A DNA stretch of 64,000 bases from Chaetorhynchus papuensis (taxonomy: Eukaryota > Chordata > Aves > Passeriformes > Rhipiduridae), in contig VWYX01001136.1 in assembly GCA_013396525.1 (NCBI GenBank), forward strand, positions 62,001-126,000. The letters run 5' to 3'. Below the pieces are notes generated by a model. That model was not told the DNA's origin. It did not search any database and was given only the letters and a program-made list of their open reading frames with translations. A program made the translations under genes and the position numbers. Below, in pieces: positions 22,913-34,140 of the stretch (its first letter is position 1; each line of letters starts with the position of its first letter).

Positions 22913-25394
22913 TGCTCACCTGTGCTAAATCAGCAAAAAATGCTGAGCTTTGAGAAGCAAGAATGAATCAAGATATCTAACAAGGATTTTTACCTTCAGT
23001 TTGAGCCTTGAGAGGGCAGAAAGCTGTGCCAACCTCACCTTCCTGTCCTAAGGCTGCTCAAATTAGTACGGGCAGATGAAGCCCTCAAACAGAGTGAGAG
23101 AGGAAAATGTAAGAATCAAAACAGAAGTGTTTCGCAATTTCTGCTTTCTGGAGCGTGCAGACATACTAACAAGGACATCTAAAGTCTGTACTCCATCCAG
23201 AACGGAAAGTCACAGTAAAATACTAACAAAAGTGTCTTATCATCATCAAATGTTGATTTGCCCACTCCATATTTTCTTATCTTTATTCCTTGTGAATTTT
23301 GAAGTTAATTTCCATATTTTCTGAAATTTCTGTGCATCATCTGTAACTGAATTTCATAGCAATTAACTCCTTAGGACATATCAGTTGTGTGAGGGAAGCC
23401 TGAGAAATAGGCTCGGGGCATTCCTGAAGATGAACATTGAACAGCTAATGATTAATCATAATATGCATAATAATGAGGATGGTGATGGCCATTTGCAGAC
23501 TAACATATGGCAAATGATCGTGTAAATATTCTTTACTCAGCCTTTTTCCTTTTTGTCTTGATACTTGTTTTGCTTCTTGGAACATTGAGAAAGAATTAAC
23601 TAACAGTTTAAATTACAACTCCATCCGTGCAAAAGTATTGTGTTCCTGCAATTTGGATGTGAAAAAGATACTAATAACTTCCTAGCTAGTAATTTTTAAA
23701 TATTTAAAGTAGAATAGCAAACAGGTACTAAATCAAACACTCCAGTACTGATTGATGTTAGGTTGTCCAGGCTCAAAGAGATTTTTTCCTTGGATGAAAT
23801 GAGCACTGTAGTGTGGTGTTGATGAAATGAGGGCTGACTACAGTTTCTTTGGCACAACTGATTCCACCTGAGTTCAGCATTCAGCTTCCCAAATAACTTG
23901 TGCAATCTCAGCTCCCACAAGGGATTAACCTGCCACTCCACAGCCCAACATCTTGCTTGGGGCTGGCTCTTGGCATGAAACCCACAGCCCTACATTAGCA
24001 GTGATGTTCTTTGTACCTGCACAAACCTGCCAGAGCTCACCCAACCCGCTGTCTTGGGACCTGGCATGACCCATCACATCATTTCAGGAATCCATGTTTT
24101 CCTATAAGGCTCCAGCTCTGCCCATCATCTCCCTTTGCAGGAGGCCACAGCAGTGCCCTTTGGGGACAGCTGTGTGGCACCTCGCAGCCAACATGACACA
24201 TCCCAGGCTACCATGTTGGCCCAAAACTGGCTGCTCCAGAGGGTTGACCCTCTTCCCTGGCACACGGGAGAGGACAAGACAGCACTGTAAATCCTTGGGG
24301 TGGAGGTTGCCAGCTCTGGGGCAATGCTCTATTGCATCCAAATAACTGTGATTGGGACAGGAGGGGGGGACTGGCCATGGGAACAAGGAATGCAGTGCAG
24401 GGCATTAGGTGCCACCCCAGGAAGTCCTGGGTGTCCTCTGTAAGCATCAGCCAGGCAGGAGTTGCTCCAGGCTCCCTGTGATGGCAGAGGCTTTGGAAAC
24501 CCTCCTCTAGCTCAAACCAGATTCACCTCCTTCAGCACAAGCCTAATGGGATTGTACGCAATTAAATCCCTGTGACTTTCTCAGACAGTGTAATTTTACA
24601 CAGCCTTGCCCTCTCCTCCTCCCTTCACCCCACAGCCTTACGATCATACAGTTTTCTTTCATTTCAACTTGGGTTTACTCAAAAGAAAAACAATAACTCT
24701 CTAGCCAGTTTAAACAATTGTCAAATAACCTGCTGTGAGCAGGCAGAGAGAAAAAGTGTGAGGGAAAAATACCCTGCCTTCCCCTGCCAAGTCGCCTTCC
24801 AAAGCAATATCTGCTCCTCCAGTCGATTACAGGTGTCAGGCTGCCTCAGGATTTCTCGGTGATTTTATAGAATGATCCATCCGGGAATCACATTACACAG
24901 CTCTGTGCTGGTAGGTTTATCCAGGCTGCTGAGAGATACGTGCAGGCAGAGACGCAGCCCAGGCCATGGCCCCTCTTCTGATAGCAGGGTGACTTTGCTG
25001 GGGACCTGGGATGGGCTCCATGGTCCATGTCCTGCCTGGTGACCTGGGCAGTTGAAGCCATTGCCTGGGCAGAGGCAGCAGTGCTCATGGGGAGAAAACT
25101 TGAGAAGGTAATGCCTTCTAGGGCAGCATCTGAAGAAGGATGTTAATCCATAGCAGTGTGGAAACCTTGAGAAATCCTTTTCTTTTGGGTAAACCACAAG
25201 TTCTCAGTTTACTGAAGATGAGAGATAGCATGTAGTTATCAAATTAGGGTAAACCGGTGTGATTTTTGGATAACTTCGTTTTTTGTCACCCAGAGAAAAG
25301 GGGCAAACATACAGTAGCTTTTCCCTGCTTTCTTCCCCAGACACATTGGTGTTTGCCATGCACCAGAAACAAGTCCTGCTTTCCAATGTCTTCC
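22913..25394. other. Intergenic, includes a candidate enhancer-like block
   Basis: No gene or mobile element could be supported. The 23330-23560 part looks like conserved noncoding sequence and is listed separately. The frames at 24.0-24.4 kb overlap on both strands and show no family features. Confidence 0.5.
23330..23560. promoter_or_regulatory. Candidate conserved noncoding element with homeodomain/POU words
   Basis: At 23444-23477 the sequence packs TAATGATTAATCATAATATG and GCATAATAATGAG, that is TAAT/ATTA homeodomain cores next to an ATGCATAA octamer-like word. This is followed by CCATTTGC and CATATGG (E-box-like). The block is free of repeats and of open frames. Such density is typical of deeply conserved vertebrate enhancers, but conservation was not tested. 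Confidence 0.3.
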
Positions 25395-25536
25395 CTGAGA
25401 TTAGCTCAGCTGGTTGAAGCATGGCACTAATAATGCCAACATTGTGGGTTTGACCCCCATAGGGGTCACTCTCTTAAGAGCTGGACTTGATGATCATTGC
25501 GGGTCCCTTCCAGCTCAGAATATTCTGTGATTCTAA
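25395..25536 (+). mobile_element. tRNA-Ile-derived SINE with CR1-like tail (TguSINE1-type)
   Basis: The head (25395-25468) resembles tRNA-Ile(AAT). It has an A box TTAGCTCAGCTGG, an anticodon arm TGGCA-CTAATAA-TGCCA (25422-25438) with a perfect 5-bp stem and AAT in the loop, and a B box GGGTTTGACCCCC. The tail (25469-25536) carries AGCTGGACTTGATGATCATT, GGGTCCCTTCCAGCTCAG and a terminal ATTCTGTGATTCTA, as in the 3' end of CR1. A tRNA-Ile head joined to a CR1 3' end is the structure of the SINE described from zebra finch and other passerines. The copy is near full length. An isolated real tRNA gene is unlikely because the acceptor-stem ends do not pair well and the CR1 tail follows directly. 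Confidence 0.88.
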
Positions 25537-25600
25537 CTTTTATATTTACTTTTATATTTTTCAAATTCTGTACTGCTTAGTGTGTAACTCTGAAGTTTCT

Positions 25601-25980
25601 TGTAGCCTGTTAACTTCTGCTCTCTCGTGCTAGGTAGTCATAACAAAGCCTCTCCAGGCCTGCTCTCCGGGCCTGCTCTCCAAGGACACTCAGACTGTCC
25701 TAGGTCCAAAAAGTATAAACCAGAAACCTCTAAAAGGGGGTGGAAGCTTGGGGAAATTACATCATTAAACTGAAGCTTTAATTGGAGAATTAAGTCTGAT
25801 ACGCATATGAACCAAACCTATAAAAGTGTGAAGAACTCGTGACCTGTTGTACACCTCAGGGTCCCTCTTGGCAGTAGCCTCTGGCCCCCCCAGGGGTACC
25901 TTTGAAGGCCTTTAAATAAATACCCACCTTTATTCCCTTATTCTTGTCTAGTCTCTGTTTCTGGGTGGCCTCTCAAGGCA
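25601..25980 (+). mobile_element. Solo LTR with TATA box and polyadenylation signal
   Basis: The stretch has retroviral LTR grammar: a U3-like region, TATAAAA at 25819-25825, AATAAA at 25915-25920, a T-rich U5-like segment TTTATTCCCTTATTCTTGTC, and a CA end at 25979-25980. A TG start at 25601 gives a 380-bp LTR. I found no matching direct repeat at the edges, so the ends are tentative. No gag/pol-like sequence follows. The layout resembles avian ERVK-type LTRs, but the family cannot be named with certainty. Confidence 0.55.
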
Positions 25981-26642
25981 TCACTGTTACCAGGAGACAC
26001 TCGGGCACCGAGGCAGTCGCGCTGTTGCGAAGCCGCTTTGGTGCATAATTCAGCGAGCGTCGCCGCTCCTTTCACCTTTTCACTCTGTGTTGCGCAAGAG
26101 CCACGGAGAATTTTAAGAGGGTGACCTGCGTCCCTCAGCAATTTCCAAGGACACTTGTCTTGTCTTTAAAATAATGTATTTGTGAGTCATGGCCAATAAT
26201 TTCGTGGTTTATGTGTGCTTTTCTGCTGTGTCAAGGATATCTAAGAAGTCTTTGGCCCCAGAGTGTGTATGTCTATGTTAAGAGGCTGAAGGTGATGGGT
26301 GCAGCCCATACCGCCCACGCTCCTTGCTCAGGCAGGCTGGCAGTGACTAAAAGAGATGATTTAATCTTTAATCTTCCAACTTTCTCCTCACTTTAAATCA
26401 ATACCAAAAGCAGAGGGGATACTCTTGTGATTTGGCTTAAATCTGCTTCTGATCTGGGTAAGCTGAGTTGAGATCAGGCGTTTTTATGACAGAGAATGTG
26501 ATTTCTTACATATAGCCCCCATCATTTCAAGGAGTAGTTGGAGAAGGGAAAGGTAGGCAAGGAAAAAGCAACAGTCCAGTAGTGACAAAGCCATTCCCGT
26601 ATTTCCAGGGGAAAATTGCTATGGAGGCCCATCAGAGTGGTC

Positions 26643-26651
26643 CATAAAAAA
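26643..26651 (+). promoter_or_regulatory. TATA-like element upstream of candidate small secreted gene
   Basis: CATAAAAAA lies about 100 bp before the ATG at 26750, leaving room for a short 5' UTR starting near 26672. It is only suggestive, because A-rich words of this kind are common. Confidence 0.15.
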
Positions 26652-26749
26652 CCCCACGCCAGCTAAACTCACCACGAAGAGACCCAAGTGCAACTAAACT
26701 GGTCACCTATGCCCTTTACAAGGCCTGCTAAATCTAAAGACAGAAGAAG

Positions 26750-26891
26750 ATGTTTGGAAAACTAATTACTTGCACCCTAATTGGGTTCTTTGCACTTTCC
26801 TGTGTTGGCTCCCTGCTCCTTGAGAAGCAATTTGTAGGACCGGGGCATGAGTTTGCTGGATCCTGCAAAAAAACCACTGTAGATGAGAATG
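26750..26891 (+). CDS. Candidate small secreted protein, exon 1 (hypothetical)
   Basis: The ATG has A at -3 (GAAGAAGATG). It opens a frame with a classic signal peptide: MFGKLITCTLIGFFALSCVG, a short Lys n-region, a hydrophobic core of about 15 residues, and small residues before a likely cut near residue 20-21. A short polar segment with EFAGSCKKTTVDEN follows. At 26891 the frame meets G|GTGAGT, a strong splice donor, leaving phase 1. If unspliced, the frame would end at 27004 with 84 codons. I do not recognise the protein family, and no such gene is known to me between SPRYD7 and KPNA3. It could be a chance frame. The case rests on signal peptide, start context and donor occurring together. 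Confidence 0.25.
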
Positions 26892-27354
26892 GTGAGTGTG
26901 TGGGGTCTGCCATGGTGACAAAAAAGGGTCCCTTGTGTCATCAAGTTCACAGCGGATCAAGGAGCAGAGCAGACACTGTGCCTTCAGAGACAAACTGTAA
27001 TTAAAACCCATGGGGCAGCATTCAGAAAGGGACTGACACAGCATTACCCATTATTTTGAAGGGTGTGTAAGAAAGGAAAGGCGGCGGCCAATTTTTAGGT
27101 CTGAAGCAGTCCGACTTGTGGCCCTTGCCTCATTAGCAGCAGGCATATGCTGTGGTTCTCCCCACTTTTTTTAGCTTCTCACAGGTGAGTTAAAAAGCTG
27201 TTCCTTGAGCCATGGGCAGGGCTGGCACTTTGAAAAATCACTGCTGCAACAGACTGGTTTGGACCTGTGCTTGTGACAGTTATCCAGGTTGCTGCTGGTG
27301 TTTCACACACCCATCCACTGTGGCATTTTTCATCACCGTGACTGCCCTTTGCAG

Positions 27355-27392
27355 AGGTCTCCTGCCAGAAATGCAACCTGGCTAGCAATTAA
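27355..27392 (+). CDS. Candidate small secreted protein, exon 2 (hypothetical)
   Basis: An acceptor TGCCCTTTGCAG ends at 27354. With phase 1 from the upstream donor it completes a Glu codon and continues VSCQKCNLASN to a TAA at 27390-27392. The spliced product would be about 60 residues with a mature part of about 40. It would have three cysteines after the signal peptide (GSCKK, VSCQKC). The exon is short and the match of phases could be coincidence. No AATAAA follows closely. Confidence 0.15.
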
Positions 27393-29309
27393 GGACACTT
27401 GATGAAAGGCATCTGCCCTCTAATTCATTGTTTCACTTCTTGGCATCCTTTTGGGGAGTGAACTGAAATGTACATGTTAAATAATACTCACTATGAGGGA
27501 TTTATTACTTTTTTAATGCTGTAAGTAACATCCAAAAACTATAGCTCCAAATAACTGTGTATCAGTCAAATATGTTTAAGAGGTGAAGTTTTAATAGCTG
27601 CATTTGTTGTCCTGCATTGCACTTCTACTAGATTTAAAAAATGTAATCATGATTTACTCTGGTCCCTACTAATACAGGTTTCTAATGATCTGCACCGAAA
27701 TCTTATAATTTCTGCTTTAACTGTTAAATGTAAAAGGAAGGTGAAGAGTGAATGGTCTTCTTTCCTCATAATCTGCAAGGATTTCCCCTCCAGCTTTAGG
27801 ACCCAAATGTATCTCCCTCTATTTGATACCACTCAAAAATGTAACTGTAATTATTAGCAAACCACCACCAGCACCTAGCGAGACTCTGAACAGAACCCCA
27901 AATGTATTATCTACCAAACCAGATATTTACATCTGACTGCATCTCAGTCTTCTGAGATTCTGTAGTAAGCAAAAGATGCTTATTCTGGCACTTCCCCCAA
28001 AGCAACCTACCATGTTTCAGGTATTACAGACATCAGTCAATGCAGGTTGAGCATATTTGCAGCAGAGACCCCCTGCACTGCTGTCATGGCTGTAAGATCA
28101 AATTAAAAAGCACAGTTATCTTTTGTAGCCTGCAGCACTGTTATCTCTTCAAACACAAGGAAGCCCTATTCCTTTTACACTGACAGAGCAATGCCAGGGA
28201 CTCACCAAGAATGCTCTGTGCAATGCTGTTTAAAAAAATTAAAACCTGTGGCACTGAGATAATTATCTGAACTCTCATTTATTATGTGGAAGAAGAGAAA
28301 TCTGGCGGGAATTTTGGTAGATCTGGTGCTGATTTTCTGCCAGGGAAGGAATTCACTGTAGCCAGCAGGAAGGCTTTCAGTTTCTCATCCACTTGGCCCC
28401 CCTCTTGTTTTAATATGAGCTTGCTGAGTGCTGACAAGGGACATGGTGATGTGCAACTCAGCATTTCATAAAGCGAGCAGCACTCTCGCTGAGGGGCAGG
28501 AGGGAGCACGAGGCTCTGCCGAGGGGGTCCCTGAGGGGGCCCACCCAGAACTGCCCCCAAACAGAGGCCCCTGTCAGTACCATTTTTCAGAGTGGATGAA
28601 GGAGGCTTGCAGGGGTTTTGGGGTTTACCGCTGTTGTTTTCCCTCACTGCTTGTATTTACCTTGGCAGCTGGGGAAATACTGAACCGCACTGCTGCAGGT
28701 TTGCTGGAGGCTTTCTGTGAGGCCCTGGTGATTTCTCACTTAGTAGCTAGCTGAGGGCAGGAAAAACAACCTGGGAAAAGAAAAAAAGACCACCACAAAC
28801 ACCTCTGTCCCTTTTTCTCTTTTTTCCCATGGATCAGTTCTCTGACCTGGTTCATGGCAAGCCTGCCAACCACCCATATTGGCCCTTGGCAGGGGCCTCG
28901 GGGAGCGGAACCAGCCCTTGTGCCTGGGGCTAGCAGGAGGGATGACAGCCCAAAAGGCAGCACCCCTCTCCTTACCTAAAACAATTGGTGTAAAATACCA
29001 ATTTCAGCTAAATTTTAGTAGCCACACCAGGCTGGCTGACACCCAGTTCAACTGAGCCAGATTTTACATCAACTGCATTGAATCATCATAAAACTATCTG
29101 CAAACAATTGCTTACAAAAGGCTCCCTCTCCTCTCAATTACTCCACACTCACATTTTTTGTTTCTGCTGTTGTCATCGTCATGCTTTAGCTTAAATAGAG
29201 CATTGCCAACACTCATACTGCTTGAGGTTGCACTTTAAATCCACTCTTTGAGACAAGCAGTGAAGTAGGAACTACAGCACTCCTTATTAGTTTTATTTTG
29301 CCCTTTTTT
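27393..29309. other. Intergenic, no supported gene
   Basis: This is mixed-composition unique sequence. Overlapping frames on both strands at 28.28-28.96 kb look like mutual shadows. Nothing recognisable as a mobile element was seen. Confidence 0.5.
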
Positions 29310-29760
29310 NNNNNNNNNNNNNNNNNNNNNNNNNNNNNNNNNNNNNNNNNNNNNNNNNNNNNNNNNNNNNNNNNNNNNNNNNNNNNNNNNNNNNNNNNNN
29401 NNNNNNNNNNNNNNNNNNNNNNNNNNNNNNNNNNNNNNNNNNNNNNNNNNNNNNNNNNNNNNNNNNNNNNNNNNNNNNNNNNNNNNNNNNNNNNNNNNNN
29501 NNNNNNNNNNNNNNNNNNNNNNNNNNNNNNNNNNNNNNNNNNNNNNNNNNNNNNNNNNNNNNNNNNNNNNNNNNNNNNNNNNNNNNNNNNNNNNNNNNNN
29601 NNNNNNNNNNNNNNNNNNNNNNNNNNNNNNNNNNNNNNNNNNNNNNNNNNNNNNNNNNNNNNNNNNNNNNNNNNNNNNNNNNNNNNNNNNNNNNNNNNNN
29701 NNNNNNNNNNNNNNNNNNNNNNNNNNNNNNNNNNNNNNNNNNNNNNNNNNNNNNNNNNNN
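29310..29760. other. Assembly gap (N run)
   Basis: There are 451 undetermined bases. The left flank ends GCCCTTTTTT and the right flank starts TTTTCCTGCCTTTTCTTGCC, both pyrimidine-rich. This suggests the missing sequence is a T/C-rich low-complexity tract. Apparent open frames through the gap are artefacts. Confidence 0.99.
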
Positions 29761-32700
29761 TTTTCCTGCCTTTTCTTGCCTCTGCCTGCTTTTTCTTTTG
29801 CCCTGACTTTCTTTCCTTGCACTGCTGAAGAAAGCTGAAAAATCCCTCCTGGGCTCACCCTGAAGACAAAGCCAAACTCAGGACTGGCTTAGCTCAATTC
29901 CTGCTGCTGGAAAATGGCAGCTGGTGAATCTGTTTTACCAGTGGGTTGGATGTCCCTGCCCAGGATGACAGCATCCATTGGTGGATGCTGGAGTCAGGAA
30001 TGGCAGTCATCTGCAGTGACGTGTCCCAGCTGCAGCCAGATGCCCCATGCCGAGCCTGAAGTTAATGCCCCAATCTCCTCCAGCAGGGTCCTGGCAAGTC
30101 CAGTGCAGCACCTGGCATTGCCCCATCCTGGCCAGTGAGCCAAGAGGCCTCAGTCACCTCATCCAAGTCCCTTGGGATGCCCTTGTTCCAGCTGGCCTGT
30201 GAGAGTCAAGCAAGGGGCTGAGGACACTTGCCTTTCAGCAAGCTCGCTCGCAGCTGGCGAGATGTCATCGTAGCGAGCTGTTGTCATCACCCGCTCTGCT
30301 GGTTGTGATAATAAAAAGAGACATTTTAGAGTCGTACAGCTCCAACTGGGAGTGTTTCCCAGCTGTGTGAGCTTCTCAGCCATGCCACAGCTTTGCTCTG
30401 TGTTGAGCAGAGCTCGAAGCGCCTCAGCCTGTGCGACGTGAAAAGCTCCTGTCTGGAGCTCTGCAGGTTCCTCACTGTGCCCTGCAGGCTGCTGGGATCT
30501 CTGAAAGCCCGTGCAACTCATGTTGGTTTTGTCTTATTGCCACAGCCCTGCACCTGCAGGACCGGTTTTGACAGTTTGCCATGAAAAATAATGGCCACCA
30601 GCACGAGAATCACCTTCCTTTTCCATCTCTCTTCATACTCCTGGGCTGCTGCTCTCAGCTTATGTTAGAGAACCGACAAAATCATTGAATCATATAATCA
30701 TTTATAGAATTGTATAATCATTTAGAGTGGAAAAGACCCCTAAGATCATTGAGTCTAACCAGCAGTAAGTTTGAGTGGGTAGAAAAAAAACACCCAAGAC
30801 CCCTATATACTTACCATGGGAAATTTGTCTGCAGAGAGGTGACAGATGTCACCAGAGAGGATGCTTAGGGGAGGCCTCTCCTCTGAAGACCTCCTGTGCC
30901 TTCTCTTCCCAGCTGGTCACGGGGGTGAGCCTTCCTTTCCCTTCTGTTTCTCTCCTTTCATTTTTTTACCTTTCCCAAAAAGTAGCTGTTATCTCTGGAG
31001 TCAATGCACGTCACCAGCTACAGACGCTGTGAATAAAGCTTCGTGCGGGTCCCGCTCAAGTCTCAACATCCTCCATGCAGCAACCTGGGTGAGGCTGTGA
31101 GCAGCTGAATACCAGCCAGCACGTGAGCACCAATGGTAAATGGTGCCCAACTTCCTGAGGGACTCTGTGCCTGCCAGCTCCTGGCACTCCTGCATAGGGA
31201 TCACACAGGAGGCAGGCTGCAGGAGTGATGCAGAGTTGGGCAACCAGGAGAGAAAGTCCATGTGTTACCTGGTGGCCTGTAGGGGGAGATTAATCCAGTC
31301 ACAGTCCTGCTGGAACACCCTCAAAGGACCAAATCAAGGTTCCTCAGAATGGCAGAAAGCCATTCTTTACTCAAAGTGAGTAAAAGAAATTTATTTTGTA
31401 GTTGATTCTTCCTTCATGGCACATTATCTTCCAACACCAAAGCCAGCACCAAAGATGAGAACAGATTTCTATTCTTGATCAAAACAACTCACAAGGCTTC
31501 CCACTTTGATTAACAGCTCCAGTTCAAAGGGGGAACATAATGATTATCCAAAATGAAGCTGGAATATGATTTTCTCCCTCTCCTCTTCCATGGCACCATT
31601 CCAGCAGTTTTTCACTGGGAAGAGTGATGCCTTATGGGTTCCCGGTGCACGTACGTCACATCAGGTATCATTAGAAAGCCATTCAAAGGGATGAATGCAG
31701 GTCTGCTTTAAAAAGTGACAATATAAAAATGTCACTCTCCCACCTGACACGTCTGACCAAGCGGAACATATCTCTGTGTGCACTTGGAAAATTGCTGTTT
31801 ACTTTCATGACTGAAATGAAACCCTCTCCCTACAAGCACACGCTGTTACGCTGAGCCTTATGCATACGTGGCATCTGGTTTATTCAGTCAAAATAGCTGT
31901 GCACATTGTTATTTTCAGGATTTGAGAAGCTATTGCCATGGGGACTGAAGATCCAAATAGATCCTGAGATCAGATCACAGGAGGTTTTAAAATAAAATTG
32001 CCACTTCTGCCAATAATCATGTGAAACCAGCTTCAGTGTGTAAGCACAGAGACTCACCACCTTGGTGACTTCATACAAATCATAGTTACTGAAACAAGAA
32101 GGATATTCCATATTGTTCATAACAGCCTGGTACCAAATGTGTTTTCAGGATTTAAATATGCAGAATATCTCCTCAAAGGAGAAGGAGATGGTGGTAGCCA
32201 CCTGCAGTGCATTTGTGTTGGTACCATAACCATAACTCCAGCTGAATTTTCTTCTATCAAGGAACACAAAGGCAAATATCTCTTGTTCCAGACTTGCATA
32301 GAACTGCACTTGTGACTTTCTTATCTCTGCAGGAAGACAAGCTATCACACAGAGTGAGAAAAAAATGTATATATATATATAAAAGTATATATTAAAATAT
32401 ATAAAAAGATAAATATTGACTTATAGTGCAGTAGAATCTAGAACTTGTTTAGCAGAACAGAAGTCACTGGAATCTGCCTCTTCTGTGTAATCTATGCAGT
32501 GAAGCAATCTCAAGCTGTGCTATCAGCTCTGGCAAATGAAGTGATGTCAGGGCAGGTTAATACTTGGATATGAGAACGTGAAAGAAAATCCGCCTTTCTA
32601 AGGATTCTGTAATCAGAGCTGCATTAACCAGGGACAGAAACAGCCTGCTCTGGCTGGCTGCAGGGAGGCTCTGGTTGCACAACATGCACACAGGGTGCAA

Positions 32701-33041
32701 ATGCACGTTGTGTTGCTGGGATCTGGGGATGGGGGGTTGGGGGGTGGGGTGGAACCAGAAGCCCCCCGATCCACCTCAGAAAATCTTTGTCTTTTTTATC
32801 ATAATTATTTTAATTAAATTGTCTTTGCTTACACACAAAAAATGTCTTAGTCTGAGTTAGTGAAATCAGATCAAATCCAAGTGAAAGCTTTGGTGTCTCT
32901 GCAACTCCACTTTGAGATATTTCTGCCTTTTTTCTGCAGTGCAGATGTAAGTCCTTCAGCTCTCAGCAACTGTGTTTAGGGGAAAGACTGTATTGCTACC
33001 ATGTACCAAAATCTGAAACAGGTCATCACGCTTTGTGATGG
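29761..33041. other. Intergenic, no supported gene
   Basis: The only repeats seen are a pyrimidine-rich gap flank (29761-29820), a short reverse CR1 end (30680-30768) and a small (TA)n run near 32369-32382. Frames of up to 120 codons at 30.1-31.4 kb are not recognisable. Confidence 0.5.
30680..30768 (-). mobile_element. CR1 LINE 3'-terminal remnant
   Basis: On the plus strand AATCATTGAATCATATAATC and TAGAATTGTATAATCATTTA lead into GTGGAAAAGACCCCTAAGAT and CATTGAGTCTAACC. In reverse this is the last part of CR1 (TTAGACTCAATGATCTTAGG and so on). The usual terminal repeat is duplicated and degenerate, which extends the tail. Confidence 0.75.
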
Positions 33042-34140
33042 TGTGGTGGGTTGACCCTGGCTGGACCCCTGGTGCCCACCAAGTCACTTAATTACTCTCC
33101 CTTCTCAGCAGGATATGGGGATAAAAACAGGACAAAGGCTCATGTGTTAAGGACAGGGAGGGATCACTCACCAATAGCTGCCATGGGCAAACCAGACCCA
33201 ACTCAGAGAAATTAATTCATTGCAAATCAAATCAGAGCAGAGTAATGAGAAATAAAACCAAGTCTTTAAACACCTTCCCCCCACCCGGCCCTTTTTCCCA
33301 GGCTCAACTTCACTCCTGATGCTCTTTATCTTTCCCCCCTCCCCAGCCACACGGGGAGATAGGAAATGAGGGCTATGGTCAGTTCATCAGACATTGTCTC
33401 TGATGCTCCTTCATCCTCAGGGGGAGGACTCCTCACATTCTTCCCATGCACAGGAGTGGGGTTCCTCCTACAGGAGATAGTCCTCCACAAACTTCTCCAG
33501 CACAAGTCCTTCCTTCCTAAAGACCTGCTCCAGTGTGGGTCCCTTCCACGTGGTGCAATCTTTCAGGAACAGACTGCTCCAGCACGGGTTCCCATGGGGT
33601 CACAAATCTTGCCAGCAAACTTGGCAGGGCCTGCATGGACTCCAAAGGTCTGCAAGTCCTGCCAGGAGTCTTCTCCAGTGTGATCTTCCCACAGGGTCAC
33701 AGCCTCCTTCGAGCATCCACCTGCTCCTGGGGCTGCAGGTGGATCTCTGCCCTGCCATGGACTCCCATGGGCTGCAGGGGCACAGCTGCCTCCCCATGGG
33801 CTGCACCAGGGGCTGCAGTGGAATATCTCCTCCAACACCTGGAGCATCTCCTTTTCCTCCTTCTGCATCGACCTTGGTGTCTGCAGATTTGTTCTTCTCC
33901 TGCATTCTCACTCCACTTTCCAGCTGCAGTTTCCCAAGAGTTTTTCCACCTTCTTAATTCTGCTGTACCAGAGATGCTTCCGCCATCACTGCTGGGTTCA
34001 GCCTTGGCTATCCTTGGGTCCATTTTGGAGCCGGCTGCCACTGGCTCTGTAGGACATGGGGAAAGCTTCTGGCAGCTTCTCACAGAAGCCACCCCTGTAG
34101 CCCCCCTGCTGCCAAAATCTTGCCATGGAAGCCCAGTACA
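33042..34140 (+). mobile_element. Apparently complete solo LTR (copy 2 of the large family)
   Basis: The element starts TGTGGTGGGTTGACCCTGGC and ends GCCCAGTACA, so it has TG...CA ends. It is flanked by GATGG (33037-33041) and AATGG (34141-34145), a 5-bp direct repeat with one mismatch. At about 1.1 kb it is long for an LTR, and its middle holds several copies of a unit resembling CTCCAGCATGGGTCCCTTCC. The sequence matches a passerine ERV LTR type that I recognise by its start and its GACCTTGGTGTCTGCAG block near the 3' side. The family name is uncertain (ERVL-like). Long open frames on both strands are by-products of this repeat. The element is not attached to any internal retroviral sequence. 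Confidence 0.85.

Noticed and set aside
25395..25468. Functional tRNA-Ile gene
   Set aside because: The cloverleaf-like head is followed directly by a CR1-type tail, and the acceptor-stem ends do not pair well, so it is a SINE.
29235..29858. Frames of 176-207 codons spanning 29.3-29.8 kb
   Set aside because: They consist mostly of undetermined bases in an assembly gap.
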